A DNA stretch of 64,000 bases, taken from Rosa chinensis (lineage: Eukaryota; Streptophyta; Magnoliopsida; Rosales; Rosaceae). The notes beneath the pieces were generated by a model, which had not been told where the DNA came from, did no database searches, and saw only the letters and a list, made by a program, of their open reading frames with translations. Below are positions 11,911 through 23,410 of the stretch, piece after piece. The position numbers and the translations under genes are program-made. Location: assembly GCF_002994745.2 (NCBI RefSeq), contig NC_037088.1:56500397-56564396 (forward strand). Direction: 5' to 3'. Within the stretch, counting starts at the first letter, position 1; each line of letters begins with the position of its first letter.

Positions 11911-14814
11911 ACAAAGTTTCAATCTTTCAATTTTCCGACGACACACAGAACACCAAAACCAGTTTTCCGACCGGCCAAAGGTGAAAGCTCTCACCTTTAA
12001 CAACCTCTGGCCTTTACGATGAAGTCCCCATCCCCTTTGGTGAATTGGGTGTCGCCGGGAAATTGAGGAGGGTTTAGTGTGTTTTTTCCTTAAGGTTTAG
12101 TGGGTGAGCTTTGGTGAATTGGGGACCCAAACGTTCTCTCTTCTTCGAGTGTTTGGTACTTGATCTGGGTCTTGTTCCTATTTGATTATTTTGCGCAAAT
12201 ATTGAGAAAGTTTGAATTTTTTCCAGCGTTTGGCCAAGTGAGGAAGGTTTAGTGGGTTTCTTCTTCATCACAAATACAAACAGCAACTAATCAATATTTA
12301 TTTGAGATGACTGGGGTCAGGGTCGGGGCCAAATTATGATATGTAAATTATGTATGGTAAAGAAGAACATAAAGGGAGCTGACAAGAAGAGAGAGTTCTT
12401 CAAGAAAAGAATTAAAGAACCGGAGAGGAGGAGAAGGAAAGAAGAGAGAGAGATAGAGTAGACAAAAATTTAGAAAGGGGTTATTGCAAAATTAGTAATT
12501 CAGGAAGATTTGGATCATTAGATGTTATATTAGTCATGTGTCTAAATCTAGTGAAAAGTTTAGGCAGGGTAGGAGAGAAAATAAAAATAGAGGATCCGAG
12601 CCAGTGTAATAACTACGAAAACGGAAACTGATCGCCATGTGGTGCCACGTGTACGGACGAGATGGTGTGATGCGGAGAAAGGGACAGGAGTCCGAGTTGA
12701 ACGGAGAAGGATCACGAGACATGAGGGCCACGGATTCTGAGTGTGGTAATGAATGTGGTGGTCCCGGGTTTGGACTGGGGATTCTGGGTCGGGTTATCGG
12801 GTGTGGATGAGGTGCACCGGAGCATTTGGATTTTAAGCCGTTGGATTTTTGTCGTGTGGGTGAGATGGAGTGAAGTGTGCGCGCAGTCAAAGTTGGTAGG
12901 GTTTTTTGTTTTTGTTTAGTAGAGGTTGGTGGGCTGTGCGTGGTGGATTGGGGAATGAGGATATCTAACTATATGAGATTTATGGGCCCACTTTTGGCCC
13001 CAATTATGGAACACCTTTGACCCACGATGAACACTAGTTACTTGCGAAATACGGAAATAATACTTTTCAATAAAATTTGGATATACTTGTTCAAAATTTA
13101 AAGATTCGATCTTTTTTTTTTTGTGTGTGAAAGGAAGATTCGAACATATTTTTCGGATACAGAGTTTGATCATGTTTTTCGAATACATGCAGAATGTGTT
13201 TGAATGAATTATTTTAGACGGGATTATTTTATATTTTACAATATTTTGAAGTATTTGATTCGATAATAAAAGTTATCTTGTTTGACTATTAGGATAGACG
13301 ACGAAACTCCTCTTTTGCACTAGAGGAGAGAGAGTCATCATAAGCTAGATATCACTCTGAGATAGTTAAAATTATAATTTGTGTTGGCCTATGAGTTATT
13401 TATTTATGTTACCGCATCGCATCTTTTTAATATACTCTGGTGTTCTAAATCAACCACATCACTTCATAATATGTCATGTCACACATGCACAAAGTGACGA
13501 ATTGGGAACATGTTAATTATTTAAGATATGAAATTTTGCATGACAATTTATACGAAAGGATTTGCAAAAACGAAAATTGTTATGTACTTGCATGTATTTA
13601 CATGGTAGTTTTTTCATTGTTGAACTTGTGGCATTGGCGGAGTGTGAGGGCATGTGGTGTGCTTGTGGGAAGCTAGGTTGAGCGTGTGGCTTCATGAGTT
13701 GTAGTAACGTGTACTCATCGTTTTCTTTCTTGGATGAGACGTAGCGTCTGTATCAACTTTTATGGAAATGGAACCCTGGGCCATAAGCTAGGCTGCTAGA
13801 CCATTCAATTCAGAATTTCAAACAAATACAAAAACTTCATTCAGTAGTAAACAGTACTAAGCAGAGTTTCTATGTCAAATGGGATTCTCTAGGAAAACGG
13901 TGGGGAAGAACCTCCTAAGTTCTATCTGTAAAACCCAAAATTCAGAAGCAATGTCAGCAACAAAAGAATACAAATTCAGAAAAACCCAGAAGCTACCCCA
14001 TTTTTCAAAACCCATCTGAAATTTGATCCCACTCAAAACCAAAATCCACTGCTACCCCATTTTTCATAATACAATTTTACAATCCAATTTCAAAATTTTA
14101 AGCAGAAACATTCTCAAATACCTGAAACCAACAAATCAAAATCACTAGTAACCAAGACCGCAATGCAAAGAAGCTATCAAAAGCAAAAAACCAAAAACAC
14201 CCATATGCGAAATCGTGAGAAGAGAGTTTGATTTCTAATGGAAGATAAGAAATTGGAGCCGATTTTACTATGATCGGTGGTGTTCTTTGCGATGGGGCTC
14301 AAGCAAGCGGCATGCATATGCATGGATGATGTGAAAATTGGAGAATGAAAAACAAAAGAAGAAGACGACTTCGCCAAGGAGGTACAACCAATAGCATGGG
14401 ACAACGTTATAAATCATTAAATCTCGTAAAACTGGAAGGGCAGAAACATTATGACACAGTTCACTAAACATCAATGAACAGTATTTAGCGTCAATTCTAT
14501 TGAGACCTCAGTGATTAATTGAACGATCTTTATTTCAATTTTTCTTATTTTCTCTCAAATTTCTCAACGGATGCATTGATTTGGATTTTTTTTTTTTTAA
14601 TAACTTCAAACTCCGGCAACCTCTCTCATCACAGTTCGAGTGAGACTCAGATGCTCACTCTGTTCGCTTTCTCATCTACGTGCTAGCAACCCAAAAATTC
14701 TAAGTCAGTGAGAAGAGAAGGTGACATTGAGTCATTGACACAAGTAAGATATTGGAGACAAATCGAATATACACGGGATAAGAGACATCATGGTGGCCAC
14801 AAAGCTTGACGAAT
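11911..14814. other. Intergenic, no gene recognised
   Basis: Short ORFs here (for example 12534-12890 minus and 13476-13676 plus) have composition typical of chance frames and no family resemblance. The segment 12640-12870 is GC-richer than its surroundings and could be a decayed retroelement, but nothing diagnostic was seen. Confidence 0.4.
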
Positions 14815-15485
14815 AATGAGTTCTTTTTACAAAAACACCAACGTTCATTTTATGGTGTTGGAAATGTTCATATTTCTCTTATGCAGACGAATAAATTATT
14901 GAAGGTTTTCCAACCCGTGATATTTTTCTATCATAAAACTTTTGTGGCAATGATACTCGACGAAATAAACGACAATTCTATTTAAGAGATGCAAGAGACG
15001 TGAGTTCTATTCCAATATATGATCCAATCTAATCCATTTCAACTTACACTACGGGGCCAGTGAATCAGTGATACTCAACGAATTAAACAACAATTTTATA
15101 CAAGATTGTAATCGAAACAAATAATTTCATGCAAGAGATACGAGTTCTATTTTAAGGTCCAATCTAATCATTTCTTCAACTTCCACTGAAAACAATAGTT
15201 GCAAATTGTTCATTTTTAGAAACTGTAAATCTTACTTTACGTTATGCCTATCCCCTTTCTCCTTTATTAATTTTGATAAAATCTCTTCATGATGTGCAAG
15301 AATTTGCCTCTTCATAATTCACTATAGTTTTTCTAAAAAAATATAAGACATTTAATTCCTTCGCATTTCAGCAACACGCAAAAAGGACGAGTCTCATTTT
15401 TATAAACCATTTACGTGTTTCAATACAGTGTATATATAGAATAATTTCAGAAACTTTTAATTTAAATACCATCAAAAGCCAATAT
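14815..15485 (+). repeat. Left arm of tandem repeat unit 1 (interrupted)
   Basis: Matches 25366-25915 in order and orientation. Shared blocks include TTCATTTTATGGTGTTGGAA, the AAACAACAATTTTATACAAG region, the AATAGTTGCAAATTGTT region and the GATGTGCAAGAAT region. Unit 1 stops at the Pack-MULE target duplication (15486-15494). It resumes after the copia element at 23351-23410 and after the LINE at about 25203-25365. Family unknown; no coding capacity. Confidence 0.7.
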
Positions 15486-15843
15486 ATAATTTTAGGATTA
15501 AATACTTGTTACTCCTCAAACTTTTGCCTGAAAAATAGTTTAGTCTCTCGTCTTTCAAATTAAACTGGATAGTCTTTATTCTCTCTAATTCTCACACATG
15601 TCCAAAACAGGACTAAAATGACTATTCTACCCCCAAGATCCTTTTTTTATATTTTTTTCTCTTTTTTTTTTTATTTCTCTCTATTTTTTTATTTATTTTT
15701 TCTGCTTTTCTCTCTCTCCCTCTCCACAGATCAATCTTGTCCTCTTCACTACTCTCAATCTCTTACATTCTCATCTTCATCTTCTTCTTCAACTCTCCAG
15801 AACCCACCACTAAATGGGTCTTCGTCTTCCTTTATCAGAATGC

Positions 15844-16212
15844 AACTCCGGCGCCGGCAGAGTGCTGTACTAGAAGCCCGTCCGCTTCAAGCAACCCTCC
15901 ACTCCGTTTCCGGCTAGCTTCTCCACATTCTCCGTCAGCAATTTGAACTCCTCCTCGATCGGCGGCGGGCTGGCTTTTATCATCTCGCCGGACGATGAGG
16001 TTGTCGGAGACGCCGGTGTGTTCTTGGGGCTCCAGAGCATGGAGGACCCGGGTTCGGGTTCCTGGTTGAGGTTCGTGGCGGTGGACCTCGTGAATTGATG
16101 GATCGAATTCGGCGGGTCTTCAACATATCCTTTTCATATTCGAATCTCAAACCTAGAGACCCGTTCTTCTCCTTCCATCTTGATCTTGATCAATACGTCA
16201 ACGACTTGGGTG
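15844..16212 (+). pseudogene. L-type lectin receptor kinase (LecRK-VIII-like) lectin-domain fragment inside Pack-MULE
   Basis: Conceptual translation across frame changes gives recognisable lectin-domain pieces in order: NSGAGRVLY, KPVRF, PASFSTF, then NSSSIGGGLAFIISPDDEVV, GDAGVFLGL, VAVDLVN, a stop, WIEFGG, ISNLE, and after a frameshift FFSFHLDLDQYVNDLG. The order matches the extracellular legume-lectin domain of subclade VIII L-type lectin receptor kinases. Parts between are missing, and there is no signal peptide, transmembrane segment or kinase, so it is not a functional gene. It was presumably captured from a chromosomal paralog and has decayed since. Confidence 0.75.
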
Positions 16213-16546
16213 TTTCTGGGTGTTTCTGATCTGGGTTGTGTGTTGTTATTGCTCGATCTGATCTGGGTGTTTCTGATTATTCGTAATATGTTGGATGATG
16301 ATAGTGAGGTGGCTTATTTGTGGGAGTGGTGGAGGATGAGGAGGAGGAGAGGTGGCTGAGCTTAGTGGGGACGACGATGGAGGTGGAGATGGAATTGTGG
16401 CGGCGGAGCTTCCATGAGGGGTGGAGGGGGCCCACCAAGCGTTGCAGAGTGGTAGTGAGTGCGGTGGATCGAGTGGATAAACTCGAGGTCGGATACAAGC
16501 TTGGAGAGATGGATTGAGTGGATAAACTCGAGGTCGGATACGAGCT

Positions 16547-16548
<2 letters not shown>

Positions 16549-16604
<56 letters not shown>
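16549..16604. repeat. (GA)n microsatellite
   Basis: About 28 GA units just inside the right terminal repeat of the Pack-MULE. A matching CT-rich run occurs in the left arm, so pyrimidine/purine tracts belong to the repeat arms. Confidence 0.9.
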
Positions 16605-16606
<2 letters not shown>

Positions 16607-16835
16607 CAGCTAGAAAATAATAAAAAATAAAAAGAGAACAAAAAATAGAGAGAAATTAAAAAAAAAAAAAAAGATCTTGGGGGTAGAATAGTCATTTTAG
16701 ACCTGTTTTGGACCATATTGTGTGAGAATTAGAGAGAATAAGGACTATCCAGTTTAATTTGAAAGGCGAGGGACTAAACTGTTTTTCAGGCAAAAGTTTG
16801 AGGAGTAACAAGTATTTAATTCATAATTTTATATT

Positions 16836-17048
16836 TGTTGCAGAGAAACTGAAATTGAGAGGAAATCGCTGTGTATTCTCATTAATAATAGGGGCCTCTT
16901 TATATAGAACAATGTATAGAATCTCAATCATACAAGGAAAGTAATCGTACATTGAATAAGAATCTAGATCCTTCTAATTTAACCCTATTACCACTAGGTC
17001 AAGTAACCTAGAGTTTGGGCTAAACACAAATAAGGGTTTACTTGATCA
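16836..17048 (-). repeat. 3' LTR of copia element
   Basis: Begins TGTTGCAGAGAAACTG and ends TTTACTTGATCA on the plus strand. Just inside it, the minus strand reads a purine-rich AAGAGGGAG, a likely polypurine tract, which sets the element's direction. Confidence 0.85.
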
Positions 17049-17289
17049 CTCCCTCTTGTGTTGCCCAAACGCGGTGCTTCTCTCGTTGCCTCGTTAAAAA
17101 CCTTGCAGAGTAACAAAAACCCAGTGAGACAAAAATAACCTCGGTCGAAGGGAAAAAAGAGCACAACACACTCTTCACATTTCGAGGTGAACATGTAGAC
17201 ATCTTCCCCTGATGACTACGATCATGGGAGTTCAGATAATTTCCGCAAGCCAATTCTTGCCACATGTTTCTCGAACGTGGATTTGGGCA

Positions 17290-20200
17290 ATGACTTAGTA
17301 AACAAGTCTGCCACATTATCCTCAGATCGAACCTAGTTCACTTTGGTATTTGAGGAGAGTCTGTTGTTGCTGATTATGCTTGGTGTTGTCGCTTTTGATG
17401 TAGCCTTGCTTCATTTGTTCAAAACGAACAACATTATCCTAAATGCTCGTAGGTTCATCTTGTGGTAGACTTCAAACCACAATTGTTCGAACATGTGTGA
17501 TTATGGATCCAATCCATAAACATTCACGAACCACTTCATGAAGAGCAATAATCTCTGCATGGTTCGAAGATATAGCGACTACGGTCTGTTTTATAGACCT
17601 CCAAGATATCACGGTCTTTTCTCATGGTGAACACTTAACCAGTTTGGGAGCGACCTTTGTGTGGGTCAGAGAGGTATCCAGCATCAGCAAAACCTTCCAA
17701 AAAACTTATATCGTTTTGGGATGAGGATAGAGAAAGCAGGCTAGCGTTGGCGGCGTTTCTGGTGTGTGATGGGTCCGAATCCATCTTCTCTCTGTATGGA
17801 TAGAACAGGCCCATATCAATTGTACATCTCAAGTACTGAAAGATATCTTTTACACCAATCAAAAAGGTGTCGCGTTGGCGCAGAGTTATACCTTAGCTAA
17901 CAAGTTTACTGCAAATGAGATGTCTGGTCCTATGCATTGAGCTAAGTACAATAATGTACCTATTATACTCAAGTAAGGCACTTCTGTTTCTAGCACATCT
18001 TCGTCATCATCCTTCAGACAAAGAGGATAATTTTCAGAATCAAGACTACGGACGATCATGGGGGTGCTTGAAGCTTTGATCTTGTCAAAATGCCTAAGCA
18101 TCTATCGACACAATGCTCAAGTTCCAAATTGAGACATAATCGAGTTCTCCCATAATCCTTCATCTCAAAATCGGATTTCAAGTGTTCAGCGGTTTCCCTT
18201 AACTCTTTAAAGGCTTCTAATGAAGATCATGTCCAACATGAACCGCGATGGAATCTGAAACTTATTATGGAAACGCGTGGGCATATCCCTTCCCAATCAA
18301 GTAGTCATTTTAGCAAGCGTTTTAACCTCTTTGTAAAAGCGCTCCGTGGGCTAGAACCACTTGACTTGGGTAAATGAAGTTCACCATGAACCTTCATGTA
18401 TATTCCGTATCTAGATCCCTATAGAGATACGTAGTGACCACATTTGTAAGCTGCATGTTCAGTTATTCGAAAACTACCAAACTGACAGGGTAGTGGAGTG
18501 CAATGACATCCGTTACGAGAAAATATATCTCATCGTAGTTGATTTCAGGGCGTTTTATGAGAAGCCTTGCGCCATAAAGCGAGATTACCATATCTTTTTC
18601 TCACTACGCTTTCTAAAGAAGACTCATTAGTCAATAAGTTTTATGTTAGGAGGTGTTGGCATCACTAGCTCGAAAACTTTTCTCTTCGATAGAGAATCCA
18701 TCTGAACCTGGATCGCATATTTCCATTTAGGCCAAATTTCTCTACGTTGGCATTCATTCATCAACGGAGCGTGGTTCAATATCATTTGACTCAACAAACT
18801 CATGTGCAACGAAATGCGTAACTACATCATCAATTATGATGGAGTTTCTATCCCACGTCTCATGTACACTAGTGTAAGTTTCATAGAGCTCTATATTCTC
18901 AGAAATAGGTTCTGACGTTGAGGCGTCCCCCAACGATAACCCTAACCCGGAAGATTCTCATGAGATGGATTTTAAGTCTTGATGATCAAAGGATTGGAAT
19001 GTGCCAAAATGTCCTTCGAACCTACGGGCCTCCCACGCATCCTAGCTGGGGCCATGGCCTGTAACGCCAGAGTGCTACTCTCTTTGGCGTTGGCGCCATG
19101 CCTACATCCGTGTAGGGTGGAACTACGTCCTCTCGTAGGGACGTTCTTCCTTGCAGGCTTGTTTGCAACATATTTGTGTGATCTCGTCACTTTAACAGGG
19201 ATCGAGATGAGACATAGTGGGGACAGGCCATGACAATTCCTATCGTTCTTGCTGAACATCCGTGTTCTTATCTCCCCCTAATGACGGAAAGACTGTCTCA
19301 TCAAATTGACAACCAGCAAATCTAGCGGTAATGAGATCGCCTTGCAAGGGCATTAAGTGGCAGACGATTGTTGGAGTCTCATTCTTACATAGTTGCCCAT
19401 TCGTCTGTAAGGACCCATCATAGAGCGTTGTGGCAGTATAAATGGCTCACTCAAATATGCGTAAGTACGATACTTGTACCCAGTCACTAGCTGTAACGCA
19501 GAGGTACATTGAGTGGCGGTGGGTCGTAGACGAATTAGCATAGCTGCATGCGATATTGCATCACCCCAAAAGGATATAAGGAGATTAGTTTTCATTACCA
19601 AAGTCCGGACTATCATCATAGTCGTTTCCATAAGACCATTTGGGTGTGTACATGGAAATATGATGTCCAACATCAGTCCTATTGCAATATCCATCGAAAG
19701 TCTTTCGTTGTAAACTCTCTAGCATAGTCAAACCCAATTGACTGAATAGGGTGATCTGGGGAGTGAGTCTGTTGTCATATGACATGTGCTAGGAGTGTAG
19801 CATAAGCAGCATTTATAGTGGACAATGGCACAACGCGTGACCAGCGTGTTTGCGTGTCAACCAACATCATGAAATATTTAAGCGTCCGCAAGTTGGTTGA
19901 ATCAATCCACAGAATCCCCATGGATTCTATGTAAGAACAGAATGAGTATATTCATTTCCTTTGCATAGGACGGTCTTAGTCCTAATTTCCCTAAGGAATG
20001 GGCTTTGTAAAACGAGCAAGAGGCTTTAGAAGCAACCAATGGGTATTTTGGTTAGGCCTGAGCGTCTAAAACGCTATTTGAATCAAGTTGGTGATTGCAG
20101 CATCACCTGGGGCGCCATCACCATGATGGACGCTATCCATGGAGTTATGGATAGGGACTGCGCCAGCCCTAGGCTCATGGTGGACTGAGGCGGTGCCCTA

Positions 20201-20440
20201 GGCAGCTGCGTCGGTCACACTTAATCCAAAAATCAACTTTTGATTTATGCTTCGTTTCGCTCGAAAGAAATGATGTCCATGTGAAGTCTTTAGTAGATGG
20301 ATCATCATATCATGACTAGGATGACCTATCCTGTCATGACAAAACCAATATATGTCTAAATCCAAGAGATCTTCTCTCATAACTTTATTGGATTTAATAG
20401 CTCGAATAGTGACATAAAGTCCACTAGAGAGACACATAAA
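17290..20440 (-). pseudogene. Copia pol remnants (integrase, reverse transcriptase, RNase H)
   Basis: Separate open pieces read in order from right to left. GAG-pre-integrase is at 20198-20437 (YWFCHDRIGHPSHDMMIHLL). Integrase-core pieces are at 19353-19785. The start of reverse transcriptase is at 18627-18809 (IWPKWKYAIQVQMDSLSKRK). Late RT is at 17886-18101 (VPYLSIIGTLLYLAQCIGPD), with RNase H-proximal pieces at 17635-17862 (CTIDMGLFYPYREK). Multiple frameshifts and stops separate them, so no functional polyprotein is encoded. Confidence 0.75.
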
Positions 20441-21080
20441 CTTCTCTAAGATGTGTCTTTATTCACAATCATTAGAGGTATTGCAAAGGAACTCATTTCC
20501 GTTCTCTACATGAGTTTTCGCATGGAATCCGTCGGCTATTCATAGGTGTGATTCACATTTGAAGCATAGAGAGTTTCTGTGACAGTAATTAAGGTGTCAT
20601 TTGGCAAGTGGAACTTGGGCTATTCCATGTCCTTGAATTAATACTGATGGCCCAACCATCGTAGTCACAAAAGTCATATGCTCAGAATCAAAATGGAGTC
20701 ATAAAGAACTCGAAATTTTATTCATAAGCCAACGGAGTTACTTCATTGTCTCTTTGACTAAACAAAATGTAATCCAAAATGATAGCTAATGCAAAACAAT
20801 GGTAGTCGTCTAACTTCTTTCGGTAATTCCAAAATAAATGTGACCAGGTGAGTAGAGAGATGTCGGTGGAGCAAGGCTCGTTTAAGTACCACTAATCTCA
20901 GAACCTTCCTAGACATCACACTTACTTTGAGTGAGCTTACTTTGAAGAAAAGCCAAACCATTGGCATTTACTACAAAAATATATGGTAATTGCCTATTAC
21001 ATCTCTTGGAAAAATAAAGACTTAAACAGAATTGGCGATCTATTAATCCCAGCCAGATTTGTAGTCTTTAACCCTTCACT

Positions 21081-21266
21081 CTAGATCATCTTCTTGATCT
21101 TCTTGTTCCATATAGTGAGCTTCTCTTCCTTCACAATATGCTTTTTAGGAGGTGACAATTTCTTCACGAGCTCTACAAATGTGTGCCCAATAATCAGACA
21201 CTCCACATTAAGAACATACATCTCTTTGCTAAAACTCCATTGATTGAGGTGCTTTGAAAGCGTCAT
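21081..21266 (-). pseudogene. Degenerate CCHC zinc-knuckle region of copia gag
   Basis: The open piece contains ECLIIGHTFVELVKK, where a retroviral-type knuckle would need further Cys residues, so the motif is damaged. It sits between the gag core and the GAG-pre-integrase piece, as expected for copia. Confidence 0.5.
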
Positions 21267-21546
21267 TTAGATGGCTCTTAGTGTTGGTGGAGCCACCAAC
21301 ATGGCCAGAGGCGTTGCCTCCCTCTCTCTTTCCACTTTTACCACTTTGGTTCCGCGTTCGCCTATTTTGGCAATTACCTTCCCAAGTAGAGCGATTATAT
21401 GGACCATAACGTCCAAATGTATTCCTAAGATTAGGGTTTCCCTCTTGGTGCCCTCTCTTTGGGGTGCGACTATAATTGGATTCCAGAATATGCTATGGTC
21501 CCACGGATCTCGAATTATAGTTATTCACAAGGATGTTGTCATGCTT

Positions 21547-22134
21547 TTAAGCCACATTCATAACTCCAATGAGCTCATGAAACCTCGTGATTCGTCTTGC
21601 AGTAACATCAATTCGATAGTTCTTAGCAACCATCAATGCAGAGACGGGGAAAGTAGAGAGAGACTTCTCAATCAACATCGCATTTGTGATCTCTTTACCA
21701 CAGAATTCCATTAAGGATTTAATGCGAAGTGCTTTCGAGTTGTAGTCAAGAACTGACTTGAGATCACAGAAGCGGAGGCTATGCCATCTCACTTCTAGGT
21801 CAGGAAGTAGGGAGTCACGGACATTGCCAAATCTATCTTCGAGTGAGACCCACAGCCTTCTGGGGTCTTCTTCATTCATACACTCGTACTGGAGCGAATC
21901 ATCCATATGACGAGTCATTAGGATGATGGCTTTCGCCTTATTTGCCTCTAAGGCTGCTCTATTTGCTTCCAAAGCTTGAGCTTGCTCAACAGTTAGCACA
22001 TCCTGGCTAGGCTCGAGAATCGTATCAAAGATTCCATCGGCCTTGAGATGCTGGCGGATATCACGAACCCACCTGTGATATTCAGAGCCAGTTGTTTCCA
22101 ATGGAGCAAAGTCTAATTTGTTCAGGTTACTCAT
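21547..22134 (-). pseudogene. Copia gag (UBN2-like) remnant
   Basis: An open frame from the ATG at 22134 begins MSNLNKLDFAPLETTGSEYH and continues WVRDIRQHLKADGIFDTIL, then LWVSLEDRFGN and LRFCDLKSVLDYNSKALRI. This is the nucleocapsid-type gag domain common to plant copia elements. The frame runs 196 codons with no stop, then continues only in other frames. It is the best preserved part of the element. Confidence 0.75.
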
Positions 22135-22558
22135 CCTGTTAGAGAACAAGAAATTAGGGTCAGTTTCGGAGCGAAAAAGGCTACCACGAAAACAAATAAA
22201 ATTTCTGAGCGTAGTCGCTTCCAAGAAATTCGATTCCAAGAGGGGTTGGATTGGATAGAAACAATGATGTTTGCGGTTGATCGTTTTATCTCAACAAACT
22301 CTAAGTTTGGAGAACTCTAAAGCTCCAAGCTTGGAGTGAGCACGAACCCCCACAGTTCGGCTTAATTTGGTCTCCCCTATGATAAAGAAAGGGGGGTAAA
22401 AGAAGGGAGATTGCAAGTCCCCGAAAAAGAAGAGAAATTAAATTCAAAAACTCTAAAAAAAAGGGAACGTTTAGTAAAAAATACCACGAAATAGGTCGCC
22501 GGGAAATTTGACCGGAAAAGTGGCAATAAAAGTCGCCGGAAACGTCGTTGACCGGAGG

Positions 22559-22680
22559 GATGGCGTGGCAATGGGTCCTTCTGCTGACATGGCAGTGGGT
22601 CCTACTGCTGACGTGTAGTGATGACGTGGCAGTGTTGACGTGGCATTGGGTCCATGTGCTGACGTGGCAGTGGGCCTCTA
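22559..22680. repeat. Degenerate tandem repeat in copia leader
   Basis: Units of about 20-27 bp built on GACGTGGCAGTGGGTCC repeat five to six times in the untranslated leader between the LTR and gag. No further function is visible. Confidence 0.6.
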
Positions 22681-23132
22681 CCTTGGGCTTGGTCTTGGGC
22701 TTCTTTTCCTTTCCCTTTTTTTTTTCCTTTCTTTTCTTCTCTTCTTCTTTTCTGCCGGTTCAAGACATAGGTGTTCAGGTGGCCAGTTCACATATTTTTA
22801 GGCCGGTTTTTGAACTTTTTCTTCCGGTTCTAGAAACCTCATATCAATGGGCTTCTGCTATCAAAATTTGGTGGAAATTGGAGATCCGGAAGATGGTGAA
22901 CTGGTGTAATATTTGCTGCGAGATGTATGGAGCTTCCGGTGGCCGGTTTGGTAGGTTTCCGGCCGGTTCTTGGGGTGCCGCCGCCAGTTCTGGATTCCTG
23001 GAATCGAGTTCTTCAATGTGTGAGGTGGAGGCAAAAAAAGGCTTCAAGGTTTTGTATTCGATTCAAGGTTGTTAGCTTCTTGAATCAGAGTTTGGCTATT
23101 TGTTTTAGGGTTAGGGTTTTGTGCTGATAACG

Positions 23133-23350
23133 TGTTGTAGAGAAACTGAAATTGAGAGGAAATCGCTGTGTATTCTTATTAATAATAGGGGCCTCTTTAT
23201 ATAGAGGATTACAATGTATAGAATCTCAATCATATAAGGAAACTAATCGTACATTGAATAGGAATCTAGATCATTCTAATTTAACCCTATTACTACTAAG
23301 TCAAGTAACCTAGAGTTTGGGTCAAACACAAATTAGGGTTTACTGGAACA
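23133..23350 (-). repeat. 5' LTR of copia element
   Basis: Begins TGTTGTAGAGAAACTG and ends TTTACTGGAACA. Immediately inside, the minus strand reads CGTTATCAGCAC, a likely primer-binding site resembling those complementary to initiator tRNA-Met in plant copia elements. Confidence 0.85.
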
Positions 23351-23410
23351 ATATCTTACTTTTTGATGCCCCTCCAACCCCCGATGGTCGCTTTCCAATT
23401 GTTCTTCAAC

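Larger units (their letters stand above)
15495..16822. mobile_element. Pack-MULE: Mutator-like element with captured gene fragment
   Basis: Terminal inverted repeats of about 145 bp: 15495-15640 matches the reverse complement of about 16675-16822, both opening G(G/A)ATTAAATACTTGTTACTC. They are flanked by a perfect 9-bp duplication ATAATTTTA (15486-15494 and 16823-16831), the size typical of Mutator elements. The 1328-bp element encodes no transposase. Between the repeats is a fragment of a lectin receptor-kinase gene plus a (GA)n tract with a short tandem duplication beside it (about 16481-16548). This is the Pack-MULE arrangement: a non-autonomous MULE that picked up host gene sequence. Confidence 0.85.
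16836..23350 (-). mobile_element. Ty1-copia LTR retrotransposon, decayed
   Basis: Direct LTRs of 213 and 218 bp (16836-17048 and 23133-23350) begin TG and end CA. They are flanked by ATATT (16831-16835) and ATATC (23351-23355), a 5-bp target duplication with one change. Inside, on the minus strand, the order is gag, zinc-knuckle remnant, GAG-pre-integrase, integrase, reverse transcriptase, RNase H, which is the copia order. The reading frame is broken throughout by stops and frameshifts. About 14 LTR differences by eye (6-7%) fit an old insertion. It abuts the Pack-MULE target duplication. Confidence 0.85.

Noticed and set aside
12534..12890. 118-codon minus-strand ORF
   Set aside because: Pro/Ser-rich chance frame without a family match, promoter or splice context.
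14177..14404. Small minus-strand ORFs between 13.4 and 14.5 kb
   Set aside because: Short, overlapping each other in different frames, with no conserved motif.
16246..16716. 156-codon minus-strand ORF in the Pack-MULE
   Set aside because: Driven by the (GA)n tract and A/T-rich arms; no recognisable protein.
21271..21714. 147-codon plus-strand ORF in the copia element
   Set aside because: It is opposite to gag, whose protein sequence is recognisable on the minus strand.
22548..23075. 175-codon plus-strand ORF in the copia leader
   Set aside because: Built from the WQWVLLLTWQW-type translation of the tandem repeat; antisense to the element.
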